Under the pieces are notes generated by a model. That model had not been told where the DNA came from, made no database searches, and worked only from the letters and a program-made list of their open reading frames with translations. Both the position numbers and the translations under genes were made by a program. Shown piece by piece: positions 26,633 through 35,403 of a stretch of DNA of 64,000 nucleotides; position 1 is the first letter of the stretch; every line of letters begins with the position of its first letter. The stretch is from assembly GCF_001761545.1 (NCBI RefSeq), contig NZ_CP017326.1, positions 1,488,001 through 1,552,000 of the forward strand. Direction: 5' to 3'. Source of the DNA: Weissella soli. GTDB taxonomy: Bacteria; Bacillota; Bacilli; Lactobacillales; Lactobacillaceae.

Positions 26633-26896
26633 ATGACACCAAAGAAATGGTATAAAAACCCAAACGATAAAGTAATCGCCGGTGTTCTTTCGGGACTAGT
26701 CGATTACCTCGGCTGGCATATCGATCTCTCATTAGTCCGCATTATCTACACTTTGCTCGCCTTGATGAGTAGTGGTTTATTTGTCGTGCTGTACATTGTT
26801 GCAGCGATCATCCTACCTACTAAGCCGACGCACTATAGTTCAGCTGTGATTGACGATGAGGATGTTTACACACATCCTGAAGACGAAGAAATCTAG
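26633..26896 (+). CDS. PspC-domain protein
   Basis: 87 aa membrane protein. WYKNPNDKVIAGVLSGLVDYLG at about 5-26 is the PspC motif, followed by a membrane segment at about 35-62 (LVRIIYTLLALMSSGLFVVLYIVAA) and an acidic tail. PspC proteins take part in envelope-stress responses; in Firmicutes they often occur with LiaFSR or PadR modules. The ATG at 26633 has GAGAGGAGGACTGTC upstream; a longer in-frame start overlaps the padR start and is rejected. Divergent from padR and probably under the same control. Confidence 0.9.
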   Translation: MTPKKWYKNPNDKVIAGVLSGLVDYLGWHIDLSLVRIIYTLLALMSSGLFVVLYIVAAIILPTKPTHYSSAVIDDEDVYTHPEDEEI

Positions 26897-26952
26897 TATC
26901 TCACGCTTAACACCGCCTTCTGACCAACCCGCATCGTTTGGAAAACAGTCAT

Positions 26953-26987
26953 AAACCGATGATCTCACTGATTCATCGGTTTTTTTG
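26953..26987 (+). terminator. Intrinsic terminator after pspC
   Basis: AACCGATGA and TCATCGGTT arms followed by seven T on the plus strand. Confidence 0.8.
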
Positions 26988-27014
26988 TGCAGTGGGTGGT
27001 GAAATGCCTGCCCA

Positions 27015-27051
27015 TAAAAAAGATGAGCCAGGCTAACCCGACTCATCTTTT
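27015..27051 (-). terminator. Intrinsic terminator of the ABC transporter operon
   Basis: Minus-strand AAAGATGAG and CTCATCTTT arms followed by TTTTTT; sits between the convergent pspC and transporter genes. Confidence 0.75.
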
Positions 27052-27066
27052 GCACACCCTTATTTA

Positions 27067-27894
27067 TTAACCCTTCATCCCACCAATACGCATGCCATGG
27101 ACAACATATTTGTGCAAAGCAAGGTACAAGATAACCATGGGCAAAATGACAAATGTTGCAGCTGCCATTAATTCAGGATAACTCATCCCCGCATCAGTTG
27201 AGAAAGCTTGCAAGCCGACTGGCAAGGTACGCATCGTTTCACTATTTGTCACAATTAATGGCCACATAAATGAATTCCACGAACCAATCACTTGTAGTAA
27301 AGCAACTGCCATAATTGAAGATTTAGCATTTGGCACCAAAATCTGCCATAAGAAACGCCAATCTGAAGCGCCATCTAATTTGGCTGCAGCATATAATTGG
27401 TCAGGGACTTGCGCAAAACTTTGTCGCAAGGTGAATACTGCAAAGAAACTAGCTAACCAAGGGATGATCAATGCGCCATAAGTGTTAACCAGGTGCCATT
27501 GAGACAAAGTCACAAAATTTGGGATAATCAACATTTCACCTGGCACCATCATCGTGGCTAACAACAACCAGAACAAGAGACGCTTACCAAAAAACTTCAG
27601 CTTGGCAAAGGCAAAGGCTGCCATAATCGACGTGATGACTTGGCCAAAAGTTGTGACGACAGAGATAATCACTGAGTTCAAGAGGTACTGGGCGAAGGGG
27701 GCCGCGTGCCATGTTTGCACCCAATTACGCCACAATAGATGTTTAGGAAACCAAGTTGGGGGCGTTTGCATAGCTTCAAAACCAGTTTTGAAGGCCGTTG
27801 ACACCATCCAAAAGAACGGTAACAACATCATCAACCCACCTAGCACTAAGAGAACATAAATGAAGACATGACTGGTGATTTTGCTTACTTTCAT
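27067..27894 (-). CDS. Carbohydrate ABC transporter permease, UgpE/MalG type
   Basis: 275 aa with six helices. The EAA loop that docks the ATPase is seen in YAAAKLDGASDWRFLWQILVPNAK (about 167-190). Second permease of a CUT1-family importer; its start overlaps the stop of the first permease by one base. Best fit is the glycerol-3-phosphate/UgpE group because of the adjacent UgpC-like ATPase and a metallophosphatase, but maltose-type sugars cannot be excluded. Confidence 0.85.
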   Translation of the reverse strand: MKVSKITSHVFIYVLLVLGGLMMLLPFFWMVSTAFKTGFEAMQTPPTWFPKHLLWRNWVQTWHAAPFAQYLLNSVIISVVTTFGQVITSIMAAFAFAKLKFFGKRLLFWLLLATMMVPGEMLIIPNFVTLSQWHLVNTYGALIIPWLASFFAVFTLRQSFAQVPDQLYAAAKLDGASDWRFLWQILVPNAKSSIMAVALLQVIGSWNSFMWPLIVTNSETMRTLPVGLQAFSTDAGMSYPELMAAATFVILPMVILYLALHKYVVHGMRIGGMKG

Positions 27895-28802
27895 CAGATA
27901 GTCTCCTTTCCATAGTGTAGGTGCTTCTTAGACCACCAGATCTGAACCAAAGTAACCACTAGAATCATCAAAAATAACACAACCCCCGCAGCTGCGGCAC
28001 GGCCATATTGATTTAATTCATAGAATTGTCGGTACAAATAGTAAACCATGGTTAGAGCTGAATTTTCTGGTCCCGGCTGGCCACCAAAGAGCGCAAAGAC
28101 TTCATCAAAAACCTTGAAACTACTGATGATACCACTGACTGATACCAAGAATGTCATCGGCGAGATCATGGGTAACGTCACATGCCAAAAACGCGACCAC
28201 GGACCAGCACCATCCAAACGAGCCGCATCGTACAATCCCTGATCAACAGTGTGCAAGGCAACCAAGAAGAGGAGGATGTTCAGTCCCAGTCCCTTCCAAA
28301 TAGCTAAAATAATTAACGCCAACATGCCATAATGCGGATCATTCAACCAATCAATTGGTTGCACTCCAATGAATCCCAGCAAGTAATTCATCAGTCCTGC
28401 ATCTTTGTTGTAAATCCAACGCCAAACCAATGCCATGGCGACCGTCGAAGTTACAAATGGCAAAAAATAAATTGAACGAAAGACGCCTGTTAATACTTTG
28501 ATGTGGTTTAGTAACACTGCGAATATCAAGCCGATGATTACCTGTAAAGGCACCACCCCCACAACGAAGATTAATGTATTTTTCAACGCCAAGATGAAAT
28601 TTGGATCAGAAAAAATGTACTTAAAATTGTCAAACCCAGTCGCTAAAACTTTATTTTGAACGCTATTGTACTGCGTGTAAAAGCTCATGGCTAAACTTGA
28701 AATGAGGGGATAAATACTGAACGTGCCCACAATGATCAGCATAGGTAACACATAGAGCCATCCCTTTAAGGTTTGACGCCAAGTTGGTTTGCCTCCGATC
28801 AT
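27894..28802 (-). CDS. Carbohydrate ABC transporter permease, UgpA/MalF type
   Basis: 302 aa with six helices and an N-terminal cytoplasmic stretch with WRQTLKGWLYVLPML. EAA loop DAARLDGAGPWSRFWHVTLPM at about 195-215. Forms the membrane channel with the 27.1-27.9 kb permease. Its start overlaps the ATPase stop by 4 bp. Substrate is undefined because no binding protein is encoded in the cluster. Confidence 0.85.
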   Translation of the reverse strand: MIGGKPTWRQTLKGWLYVLPMLIIVGTFSIYPLISSLAMSFYTQYNSVQNKVLATGFDNFKYIFSDPNFILALKNTLIFVVGVVPLQVIIGLIFAVLLNHIKVLTGVFRSIYFLPFVTSTVAMALVWRWIYNKDAGLMNYLLGFIGVQPIDWLNDPHYGMLALIILAIWKGLGLNILLFLVALHTVDQGLYDAARLDGAGPWSRFWHVTLPMISPMTFLVSVSGIISSFKVFDEVFALFGGQPGPENSALTMVYYLYRQFYELNQYGRAAAAGVVLFLMILVVTLVQIWWSKKHLHYGKETI

Positions 28803-29851
28803 GCTTCACCACCCTCTGGGTAAACGCGGTTACCCACCGGATCAAAGGCGTACAGCCCCGACAAACGTACATTCGCTAAGACTTCAGTTGCAATAGGAGC
28901 GGATGGTGCGATTTCCGTCGAAACGACTTCGTGTCCGCCCATAGTCAACTGTGCATGATAGTCGCGACCATACGCGGTCACACGTGAAATCGTCACTGGC
29001 ACCTTAATAGTTTGTTCAGCCAACTCAGCCAATGTAATGGCCTCGGCACGAATACCAACTTGATCAATAAGTTGCGTGCGTGTGCCAAAAATCTGATAAA
29101 GCGACTCACGAATCGCATCCCCAGACACGATATTTAAGGTCGGCTCGCCAATGAAACCAGCCACAAATTGATTGACTGGCGCATGATAAAGTTTTTGTGG
29201 TTCAGCATATTGTTGAATCACGCCATCATGCAAAATCATAATCTTATCAGCAAGATGCATGGCTTCGCTTTGATCATGGGTCACGAAAATCGTCGTCACC
29301 TTCGTCGCTTGTTGAATGCGCCGAATTTCTTCACGCATCTCGACCCGTAAACGCGCATCGAGATTTGACAAGGGCTCATCCAATAACAAAATACTTGGTC
29401 GCTTGGCCAATGCACGGGCAATGGCAACCCGTTGTTGTTGCCCACCTGATAAGGCACCCGGTTTCTTGTCAATTTGATCATCCACTCGAACTAGTTTCGC
29501 TAATTCTAGCGCGCGTTCACGCCGTTCAGCTCTTGGCACCTTAGCCATTTTCATTGGAAATTCAATGTTATCCAACACTGACATATGTGGATACAAAGCA
29601 TAGTTTTGGAAAACCATGCCGACCCCACGCTGCAGGGCGTCTAGTTTGGTAACGTCTTTTTCGCCAAAATTAATCGTGCCAGAAGTGGCCCGCAACAACC
29701 CTGAAATTAGATTCAACGTCGTTGACTTACCACTACCAGAAGGACCCAACAAGGCAATGAGTTGGCCAGCCGGAATTTGAAAATCCAGATCATGCAAAAC
29801 TTCAACGCCATTGGGATAAGTTAAGGTCACATGTTTAAAGGTCACATCCAT
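28799..29851 (-). CDS. ABC transporter ATPase, UgpC/MsmK family
   Basis: 350 aa, normal for CUT1 ATPases with a C-terminal TOBE/regulatory domain. Walker A GPSGSGKST is at about 35-43, Q-loop FQNYALYPHM at about 82-91, signature LSGGQQQR at about 134-141, Walker B ILLLDEPLSNLD at about 154-165, switch His in THDQSEAMHLAD. Drives the two permeases downstream in the same operon; ATPases of this type are sometimes shared between importers. Confidence 0.92.
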   Translation of the reverse strand: MDVTFKHVTLTYPNGVEVLHDLDFQIPAGQLIALLGPSGSGKSTTLNLISGLLRATSGTINFGEKDVTKLDALQRGVGMVFQNYALYPHMSVLDNIEFPMKMAKVPRAERRERALELAKLVRVDDQIDKKPGALSGGQQQRVAIARALAKRPSILLLDEPLSNLDARLRVEMREEIRRIQQATKVTTIFVTHDQSEAMHLADKIMILHDGVIQQYAEPQKLYHAPVNQFVAGFIGEPTLNIVSGDAIRESLYQIFGTRTQLIDQVGIRAEAITLAELAEQTIKVPVTISRVTAYGRDYHAQLTMGGHEVVSTEIAPSAPIATEVLANVRLSGLYAFDPVGNRVYPEGGEA

Positions 29852-29865
29852 TTTTCAAATCTCAC

Positions 29866-31446
29866 TTATTTCTTTAATTCGTCTGCAATACCGTCAAATC
29901 CAATAATAGTTAAATTCGTTGGTTGTGGAATCATGATGGCTGGGTGTGCCATAATGTAATCACCAATCAGTTCCGCCGTTTCAATTTGCACTTCACGTAC
30001 AATCTTGTCCCCCGCAAACATTGTAAAATTACCCGCCCCACCAGCACGATAATTATTCATGGTTACTTCGTATTCAGCCATTAAATTCAGCGGTTCACCT
30101 TCCTTTGTCACCCGAACGACCCGATCATTCATCGGGCGACTAATATCAAAAGTATAGTCAATACCACTCCAAATATCATAATTATAATGTTGCACCTTGG
30201 GCATGATAAATTTTGGATTGATGGTTAACTTGCCATCTGGCGTCAATGCAAAGTAACGCGCATTAACTTCTAAGGCATCCTTAATAGCCTGTCCAGTCAA
30301 TTTTTCAACAACCAATGTATTGGGATAAATGTAATTTGTCATGATGTCCCGCAAAGTCACCGCATTTGATAACCCCCGAACCTCATCATTAAAAATAGCC
30401 GTATTGGCAATAGTGGTACCAGTGGCTGCCATTTGCACACGGTTCACCAATTCAACGAATGGATGGCTATGTACACGTGCCGCAAAATGGTCCGTGATTT
30501 GCATATTTTCGCCAACATGACCAACCGCCTGGTCTAACCATGTATCAACCTGCGTTTGGATGGGATCAATCAACGTTTCAATCTTATCATCAGGGGCATA
30601 ATCAGCCGTTGTGATCAAATTGGCGGTATGCGCCACAATCTCATGGGCATCGTTTAATTCTAGCGTGATCGCCCCGATGTGATCACCCCGGTAACCTGGT
30701 TGGGTTGTCGGTACATCTTGGCTCACGGTGGCAATCTCGCGGTGCTGATGCCCAGTCACCAACGCATCCACCCCTGGTAATTGTAAGAGTTGATAACCCT
30801 GATTTTCTGAAGTTAGACGTTCAAGGGGTGCCCCTGTGGCCAAATCTTGTGCAAACCCACCATGATAAGCCAGAATCAACACATCTACGTCGGCACGAAT
30901 CTGATCAATATAGTGTTGTGCAGTCTCAACTGGGTCCAAAAAAGTCAAATTTTTAATGTGATCTGGTTGCTCCCAGTGTGAAATAAATTTGGTCGTTAAG
31001 CCAATGATACCAAGTTTAAGACCTTGTTTTTCCAAGATCGCGTATGGTTTACCAATGAAAGGCTTTTGGGTGATCGTGTCCACGATATTAGCATTTAACA
31101 ACTTGGGGGCATCCCCGATGACGCGTTCCAAATAATCGCGCCCGTAATTAAATTCATGATTGCCCAAAATGCGGACATCATAACCAATCACATCCGCTAA
31201 TTGCCGGTAAACAGCCACCGCTGCTGGGGCCTCTTTTTCTATGTAGTTGGTCAATGGTGAGCCTTGGATAAAATCACCATTTTCAATTTTGACTAGCACA
31301 TCTGTAGGTGCTAGCGCACCCGCCACTGCATTGATCGCCGTTGCAGCACGCGTCAATCCCAAGCCGTCATTCAACAATGGGCGCCGAAAGTCATCTGCCC
31401 GCACATAACCGTGAACATCTGACGTCGAAAGAATTTTGACTTGCAT
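29866..31446 (-). CDS. Metallophosphatase, 5'-nucleotidase / cyclic-nucleotide phosphodiesterase family
   Basis: 526 aa two-domain enzyme without a signal peptide, so cytoplasmic. N-terminal calcineurin-like domain with STSDVHGY (7-14), ENGDFIQGS (about 56-64), GNHEFNYG (about 96-103) and TGHQHRE (about 232-238); C-terminal 5'-nucleotidase domain from about 310 (GLSNAVTLRDIMTNY, NNYRAGGAGNFTMF). It probably removes phosphate from nucleotides or related esters. First gene of the operon with the Ugp-like ABC genes, 14 bp ahead of the ATPase, pointing to uptake and breakdown of a phosphate ester. Preceded by a good promoter. Confidence 0.88.
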   Translation of the reverse strand: MQVKILSTSDVHGYVRADDFRRPLLNDGLGLTRAATAINAVAGALAPTDVLVKIENGDFIQGSPLTNYIEKEAPAAVAVYRQLADVIGYDVRILGNHEFNYGRDYLERVIGDAPKLLNANIVDTITQKPFIGKPYAILEKQGLKLGIIGLTTKFISHWEQPDHIKNLTFLDPVETAQHYIDQIRADVDVLILAYHGGFAQDLATGAPLERLTSENQGYQLLQLPGVDALVTGHQHREIATVSQDVPTTQPGYRGDHIGAITLELNDAHEIVAHTANLITTADYAPDDKIETLIDPIQTQVDTWLDQAVGHVGENMQITDHFAARVHSHPFVELVNRVQMAATGTTIANTAIFNDEVRGLSNAVTLRDIMTNYIYPNTLVVEKLTGQAIKDALEVNARYFALTPDGKLTINPKFIMPKVQHYNYDIWSGIDYTFDISRPMNDRVVRVTKEGEPLNLMAEYEVTMNNYRAGGAGNFTMFAGDKIVREVQIETAELIGDYIMAHPAIMIPQPTNLTIIGFDGIADELKK

Positions 31447-31494
31447 GATGAACTCCTCTTATTTTTCGCCGTAAAACTGCCTTAATGTAACCTA

Positions 31495-31523
31495 ATTTTA
31501 TCCTTATATGTTAATCAATTCAA
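31495..31523 (-). promoter_or_regulatory. Promoter of the metallophosphatase-ABC operon
   Basis: Minus-strand TTGAAT, 17-bp spacer, TAAAAT, about 50 bp before the start codon. An imperfect GTTAA/TTAAC repeat lies just upstream at about 31537-31556. Confidence 0.65.
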
Positions 31524-31555
31524 GCACTCCACTGAGTTAACGTTCACCTTTAACA

Positions 31556-31715
31556 TAGCAATAGTATTTTATTTCCATTAAAAAAATAAATATCCGTTCA
31601 ATAATCCGAACATTTGCATCGCTAACGCTTTAATACTTAAACAACATTTTATCGGGATGCCTTTCAATGAATTTCCCACTAAAGTTGATTCCGCCAAACC
31701 ATTCCACATCGATGT
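31556..31715. other. Intergenic, no gene seen
   Basis: AT-rich spacer between the metallophosphatase promoter and the LCP terminator. No convincing frame, hairpin or repeat found. Confidence 0.4.
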
Positions 31716-31755
31716 TTAAAAACAAAAAGCAACTTCTCTTTTATGAAAAGTTGCT
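31716..31755 (-). terminator. Intrinsic terminator after the LCP gene
   Basis: AGCAACTT/AAGTTGCT arms around a 12-base loop, followed on the minus strand by TTTTTGTTTTT. Confidence 0.75.
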
Positions 31756-31770
31756 ACTTAATTTTTGAAC

Positions 31771-33066
31771 TTATTGACCCGTTGAGGTCGTGCTAGTGGC
31801 TGTACCAGTTACGGTGCCAGTAGTAGTTGTCGTACTGCTACTTGTGGTCGACTCCGCCGTTGCATTAGCCTTAGCCTGAGCATCTGAAACCAAGCCATAT
31901 AGCGACAAAGTGGTATCGGAAACCTCACCTGCATATAATGACCCTGTTTCCGCCTTGGTCAATCCAAGTTGCTTACGAAGCTTGTTCGTAATCCGTTGCT
32001 TTTCAGTATACGATGCAATTTGGAAAGATTGACCAGCCAACGAAACTTCCGTACCTTGCAAGTGATCCTGCGTGATATTTCCAGCTGCCCCAATGTATTT
32101 TTCAACAATGGTCATCAAATCATTGAAGGTTAAGTCAGTTTGCGCGCTATCTGACATAGCTGACAAGAACTTAGCATTGACTAACTTAGTTGGGTTACTC
32201 TTTGCCTTATCCACAATCGCTTGTACCACTAAACGTTGCCGCTTTTGCCGACCGTAATCCCCTTCAGGATCATCGTATCGCATCCGTGAAAAGGCTAACG
32301 CAGCTTCACCATCGAGCTTTTGGTAAGTCTTCCAAGTCACCCCATTATCCGTTGACTTCTTATATGCAGACTTGCCCTTAGTAAAACTATAAACCGTTTG
32401 GGCTGATGTATTCTCTTCATCAGGATTGTATGTAAATGTTAGTGGTGAAACAACTTTCAATCCATCTAGCTTGTTAACAATTTCTTGAATACCATTCATG
32501 TTGACCAAAGCGTAGTAGTCAATTGGTACATTTAAGTATTTTTGAATTGTCTTAATGGTCGCCTTCACGCCACCATCGGTATAGGCAGCATTCATCTTTT
32601 GTGGGAACAAGTTCTCATATCCGGGCACTGCGGTGACAATATCACGTTCGATTGAGGTCACCGTTGTTTTATTCGTCTTTGGGTTAATCGTGACAACCAT
32701 CATACTGTCAGTACGAGCATCATCGGCCGGCCGGTTTAAGGCACCTGTATCAGTTCCCATCAACAAAATTGAAATGGGTTTACCCTGTTTTAACGCTTTA
32801 GATACATCACGTGATTTCTTCACTCCAGATGCCTTATATGAATCATCGGCAGCTGTTTTCAAATTATGATAAACACGTGCGCCAACCACCCCAGTCGCAA
32901 CTGCTAGCAGTGCAATCACAGCAAAGACAACACGACGCCACTTGATTCTGCCAAAGACTCCAGACGTTTGACTTGCTTTACGAGCTTTACGAGCGTTCCG
33001 TGATTCAAGTTTACCCTGATGACGAGTAGAACGGGTAGGCTTTGAATTTTTTGGCTCATTATCCAT
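31771..33066 (-). CDS. LytR-CpsA-Psr family wall glycopolymer ligase
   Basis: 431 aa membrane-anchored enzyme predicted to transfer teichoic acid or polysaccharide from the lipid carrier to peptidoglycan. Basic cytoplasmic N-terminus (about 1-45), one helix (about 46-66), then the LCP domain from about 95: ISILLMGTDTGALNRPADDARTDSM contains the substrate-contacting Asp/Arg cluster, with TSIERDIVTAVPGY and FSRMRYDDPEGDYGRQKRQ further on. The C-terminus is a low-complexity Ser/Thr tail (about 400-431). Monocistronic with a leader of about 180 nt if the TATAAT at 33248-33253 is used. Confidence 0.92.
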   Translation of the reverse strand: MDNEPKNSKPTRSTRHQGKLESRNARKARKASQTSGVFGRIKWRRVVFAVIALLAVATGVVGARVYHNLKTAADDSYKASGVKKSRDVSKALKQGKPISILLMGTDTGALNRPADDARTDSMMVVTINPKTNKTTVTSIERDIVTAVPGYENLFPQKMNAAYTDGGVKATIKTIQKYLNVPIDYYALVNMNGIQEIVNKLDGLKVVSPLTFTYNPDEENTSAQTVYSFTKGKSAYKKSTDNGVTWKTYQKLDGEAALAFSRMRYDDPEGDYGRQKRQRLVVQAIVDKAKSNPTKLVNAKFLSAMSDSAQTDLTFNDLMTIVEKYIGAAGNITQDHLQGTEVSLAGQSFQIASYTEKQRITNKLRKQLGLTKAETGSLYAGEVSDTTLSLYGLVSDAQAKANATAESTTSSSTTTTTGTVTGTATSTTSTGQ

Positions 33067-33275
33067 TCGCGGTATCCTCTTTCCGGTCGGAAATATCCGA
33101 TTGATTTTAATTTTCTATTCTTAAAAAAGAGATTTCATTAAGTAAACTTATCAAAAATGATTGATAAATACACCTTAAACATAAGCGTCTTAAAGTGTAC
33201 GTATCCCAACTTAAATAAATCTTTAGTAGTTCAACCATATTCAAAAAATTATAGCATAATTTCAGCCTAGATTCG
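33067..33275 (-). other. Long upstream region of the LCP gene
   Basis: Holds a perfect minus-strand TATAAT at 33248-33253 with a weak -35, giving a leader near 180 nt. A small TTATCA/TGATAA hairpin lies in the leader. No gene seen. Confidence 0.45.
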
Positions 33276-33305
33276 AAAAAAAACGAGCACCACATCTGGT
33301 GCTCG
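33276..33305 (-). terminator. Intrinsic terminator after thyA
   Basis: CGAGCACCA/TGGTGCTCG hairpin with a four-base loop and eight T on the minus strand. Confidence 0.85.
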
Positions 33306-33321
33306 TCGTAACGTGCTGCAT

Positions 33322-34278
33322 TTAAACTGCAACTGGGGCCTTGATTGCGCCCGCTGATTGATAGTTTTCAACTTTAATATCACTCATCGTGTAATCAGAA
33401 ATTGATTTAACATCCGGATTCAAAACCAACTTTGGTAATGCCAGCATTGGCCGTGATAATTGTTCTTTGATTTGGTCCACATGGTTTGAGTAGATATGCG
33501 CATCACCGAAGGTATGAATAAACTCACCCACTTCCAAGCCAGTTTGTGCAGCCACCATATGGGTCAACAAGGCATATGAAGCAATGTTAAATGGCACTCC
33601 CAAGAAGATGTCACCTGAACGTTGGTACAACTGCAAACTTAACTTATTGTCATTGACATAGAATTGGAATAAAGTGTGGCATGATGGTAACGCCTGTGTT
33701 GGCACGGCTTCTGGATTCCAAGCGGTCACAATCAAACGTCGAGAGTTTGGATTAACTTTGATTTGCTCAACAACATCAGCGATTTGATCGATAAAGCCCC
33801 CTTGCACCTTTTGCCAGTTACGCCATTGGGCACCATAAACATCCCCCAACTCACCATACTTAGCTGCAAAATCATCATCAGCCAAAATCCGATCCGTAAA
33901 CAATTGATGTTGCTTGTCGTATTCAGCCTTAAATCCAGCGTCCGCTAGTGCACGTAATCCAAAATTTGTCATATCAGGCCCAGTATATTCATCAGATTTA
34001 ATCCAACGATCAAAGGCCCACTCATCCCAAATGTGGTTTTTGTGTTCTAACAAGAACTTGATGTTAGTGTCACCACGTAAGAACCACAATAATTCACTCT
34101 TAATTAAGCCAAATGGGACTTTCTTGGTCGTCAGTAGAGGAAACCCTTCGTTTAAATCATAGCGCATTTGTCGACCGAATACTGAAAGTGTCCCTGTCCC
34201 GGTGCGATCACCTTTGAATTCTCCATTTTCCAAAACATCACGGGCAAAGTCGAGATAAGTTTGTTCGTTTTTACTCAT
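33322..34278 (-). CDS. thyA: Thymidylate synthase
   Basis: Methylates dUMP to dTMP with methylenetetrahydrofolate. 318 aa, the long Lactobacillus casei-type form with an insert of about 50 residues (around 85-140). Nucleophile Cys200 lies in [32 protein letters not shown] and YSNHVDQ are conserved. Placed 12 bp after a dCMP deaminase gene, which makes its substrate dUMP, so the pair forms a dTMP operon; no dihydrofolate reductase gene follows. Confidence 0.97.
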   Translation of the reverse strand: MSKNEQTYLDFARDVLENGEFKGDRTGTGTLSVFGRQMRYDLNEGFPLLTTKKVPFGLIKSELLWFLRGDTNIKFLLEHKNHIWDEWAFDRWIKSDEYTGPDMTNFGLRALADAGFKAEYDKQHQLFTDRILADDDFAAKYGELGDVYGAQWRNWQKVQGGFIDQIADVVEQIKVNPNSRRLIVTAWNPEAVPTQALPSCHTLFQFYVNDNKLSLQLYQRSGDIFLGVPFNIASYALLTHMVAAQTGLEVGEFIHTFGDAHIYSNHVDQIKEQLSRPMLALPKLVLNPDVKSISDYTMSDIKVENYQSAGAIKAPVAV

Positions 34279-34290
34279 ATTTCCAGTCTC

Positions 34291-34770
34291 CTAATTCATG
34301 TAATTATCGAAATGCAAACGTTCGATAGTTGCTGGCGTAATTACAATTTGGTTCAACAGCACATTTTTTTGTGCGATCAATTCCATGACAAAGGGATCAT
34401 TATTATAGTTACGCAAGTAATTGATTTTTGTGATCCCGGCTTGCAACAAAAACTTTGTGCAATGGGCACACGGAAAGTCCGTCACATAGATTTCTGCGCC
34501 ATCAGCGGCGATACCCATCTTAGCGAGTTGCAACAACGCATTCTGTTCTGCATGAACGGCCCGAATACAGTGGCCATCCACCACATAATCTCCGACTTCA
34601 GTACAATGTGGCGTCCCAGTCACTGATCCATTATAGCCACTGGCAATAATACGACCATCTTTAACAATCGCTGCGCCGACATTGAGCCGTGTACAGGTAC
34701 TACGTGATGCCAACATAACTGCTTGCATCATGAAATACTCTGGCCAACCAATACGTTCGTCTTTCATCAT
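34291..34770 (-). CDS. comEB: Deoxycytidylate deaminase (ComEB family)
   Basis: Zinc enzyme deaminating dCMP to dUMP. 159 aa; zinc ligands His73 in VHAEQNAL with catalytic Glu75, and Cys101/Cys104 in PCAHC. An extra Cys/His site (Cys26, TPHCTEVGDYVVDGHC) is typical of the dCMP deaminase group. AAAGGAATATAAAA precedes the ATG. It supplies thyA, which follows after 12 bp. The comEB name reflects family usage; a competence role is not implied. Confidence 0.9.
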   Translation of the reverse strand: MMKDERIGWPEYFMMQAVMLASRSTCTRLNVGAAIVKDGRIIASGYNGSVTGTPHCTEVGDYVVDGHCIRAVHAEQNALLQLAKMGIAADGAEIYVTDFPCAHCTKFLLQAGITKINYLRNYNNDPFVMELIAQKNVLLNQIVITPATIERLHFDNYMN

Positions 34771-34948
34771 TTTTATATTCCTTTATTTTCAAGTATGGCA
34801 TAAGTTTAGCAAAAATACCGAACGTTTAACAGGAGTTATCTGCAGACAGTTTGTTAATTTTAGCCAAAAAATTGCGAAAAGCCAGCTTATTAAAGGCACC
34901 TTGCAACACAACATTAATTGTTATTTGCATAACAGAATTTTTTGAGGC

Positions 34949-34977
34949 TTGAAAATGGTTGCTTTTTTTGGTAAAAT
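34949..34977 (+). promoter_or_regulatory. Strong promoter of veg
   Basis: TTGAAA, 17-bp spacer, TAAAAT. Transcription would begin near 34984, giving a leader of about 85 nt. Confidence 0.75.
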
Positions 34978-34983
34978 ACTATA

Positions 34984-35070
34984 TGTGCATTTTGTATACT
35001 AACTTGCACATGAACTGATGCGTTTCATTTGCGCATGTTTAGTGGGTTGCCCACGAAAGGAAGGTGTTTT
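34984..35070 (+). promoter_or_regulatory. Structured 5' leader of veg
   Basis: Three inverted repeats occur in a row: ATGTGCA/TGCACAT (15-base loop), ATGCG/CGCAT, and GTGGG/CCCAC around TTG directly before the ribosome site GAAAGGAAGG. A regulated leader is possible; no known riboswitch class is recognised. Confidence 0.4.
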
Positions 35071-35304
35071 ATGCCATCAGCATTAGCCGAGATCAAACAA
35101 CAACTTGATGATCATATTGGTCAAACGATTACATTGACGACTCATGAAAGCCGCCACCGTAATATTCAACACGAAGCAGTTGTTCGTGAAACATTCCGTT
35201 CAGTATTCGTGTTAGATTTACAAAAGAATGGCAGTGAATTCGATCGCGCCTCATTCTCATATACCGATATTTTAACAAATAACATCGAAATCGCTTACGC
35301 ATAA
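35071..35304 (+). CDS. veg: Veg family protein
   Basis: 77 aa, highly conserved in Firmicutes; the Bacillus protein affects biofilm matrix genes and spore outgrowth but its mechanism is not settled. LAEIKQQLDDHIGQTITLTT at about 5-24 and the C-terminal FDRASFSYTDILTNNIEIA match the family. The ATG at 35071 follows GAAAGGAAGGTGTTTT; an upstream in-frame ATG at 35035 falls in the leader. As in Bacillus it neighbours ksgA/rnmV, although two CNNM genes intervene and it is divergent. Confidence 0.93.
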   Translation: MPSALAEIKQQLDDHIGQTITLTTHESRHRNIQHEAVVRETFRSVFVLDLQKNGSEFDRASFSYTDILTNNIEIAYA

Positions 35305-35326
35305 TTCAATGTATGCAGCGAAACAT

Positions 35327-35366
35327 AAAGAGCCACAACTCCACTATGAGTTGCGGCTCTTTTTTA
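35327..35366 (+). terminator. Intrinsic terminator after veg
   Basis: AAAGAGCC-CAACTC and GAGTTG-GGCTCTTT arms with a six-base loop and T run on the plus strand. Confidence 0.85.
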
Positions 35367-35403
35367 GTTCCCGACATAACCATGTCAATTAGGAATATTA
35401 GGC

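Noticed and set aside
31537-31560. Possible PhoP box (TTAACG, TTCACC, TTAACA) before the metallophosphatase
   Set aside because: Orientation is on the opposite strand and repeat spacing does not fit the 11-bp period of PhoP boxes.
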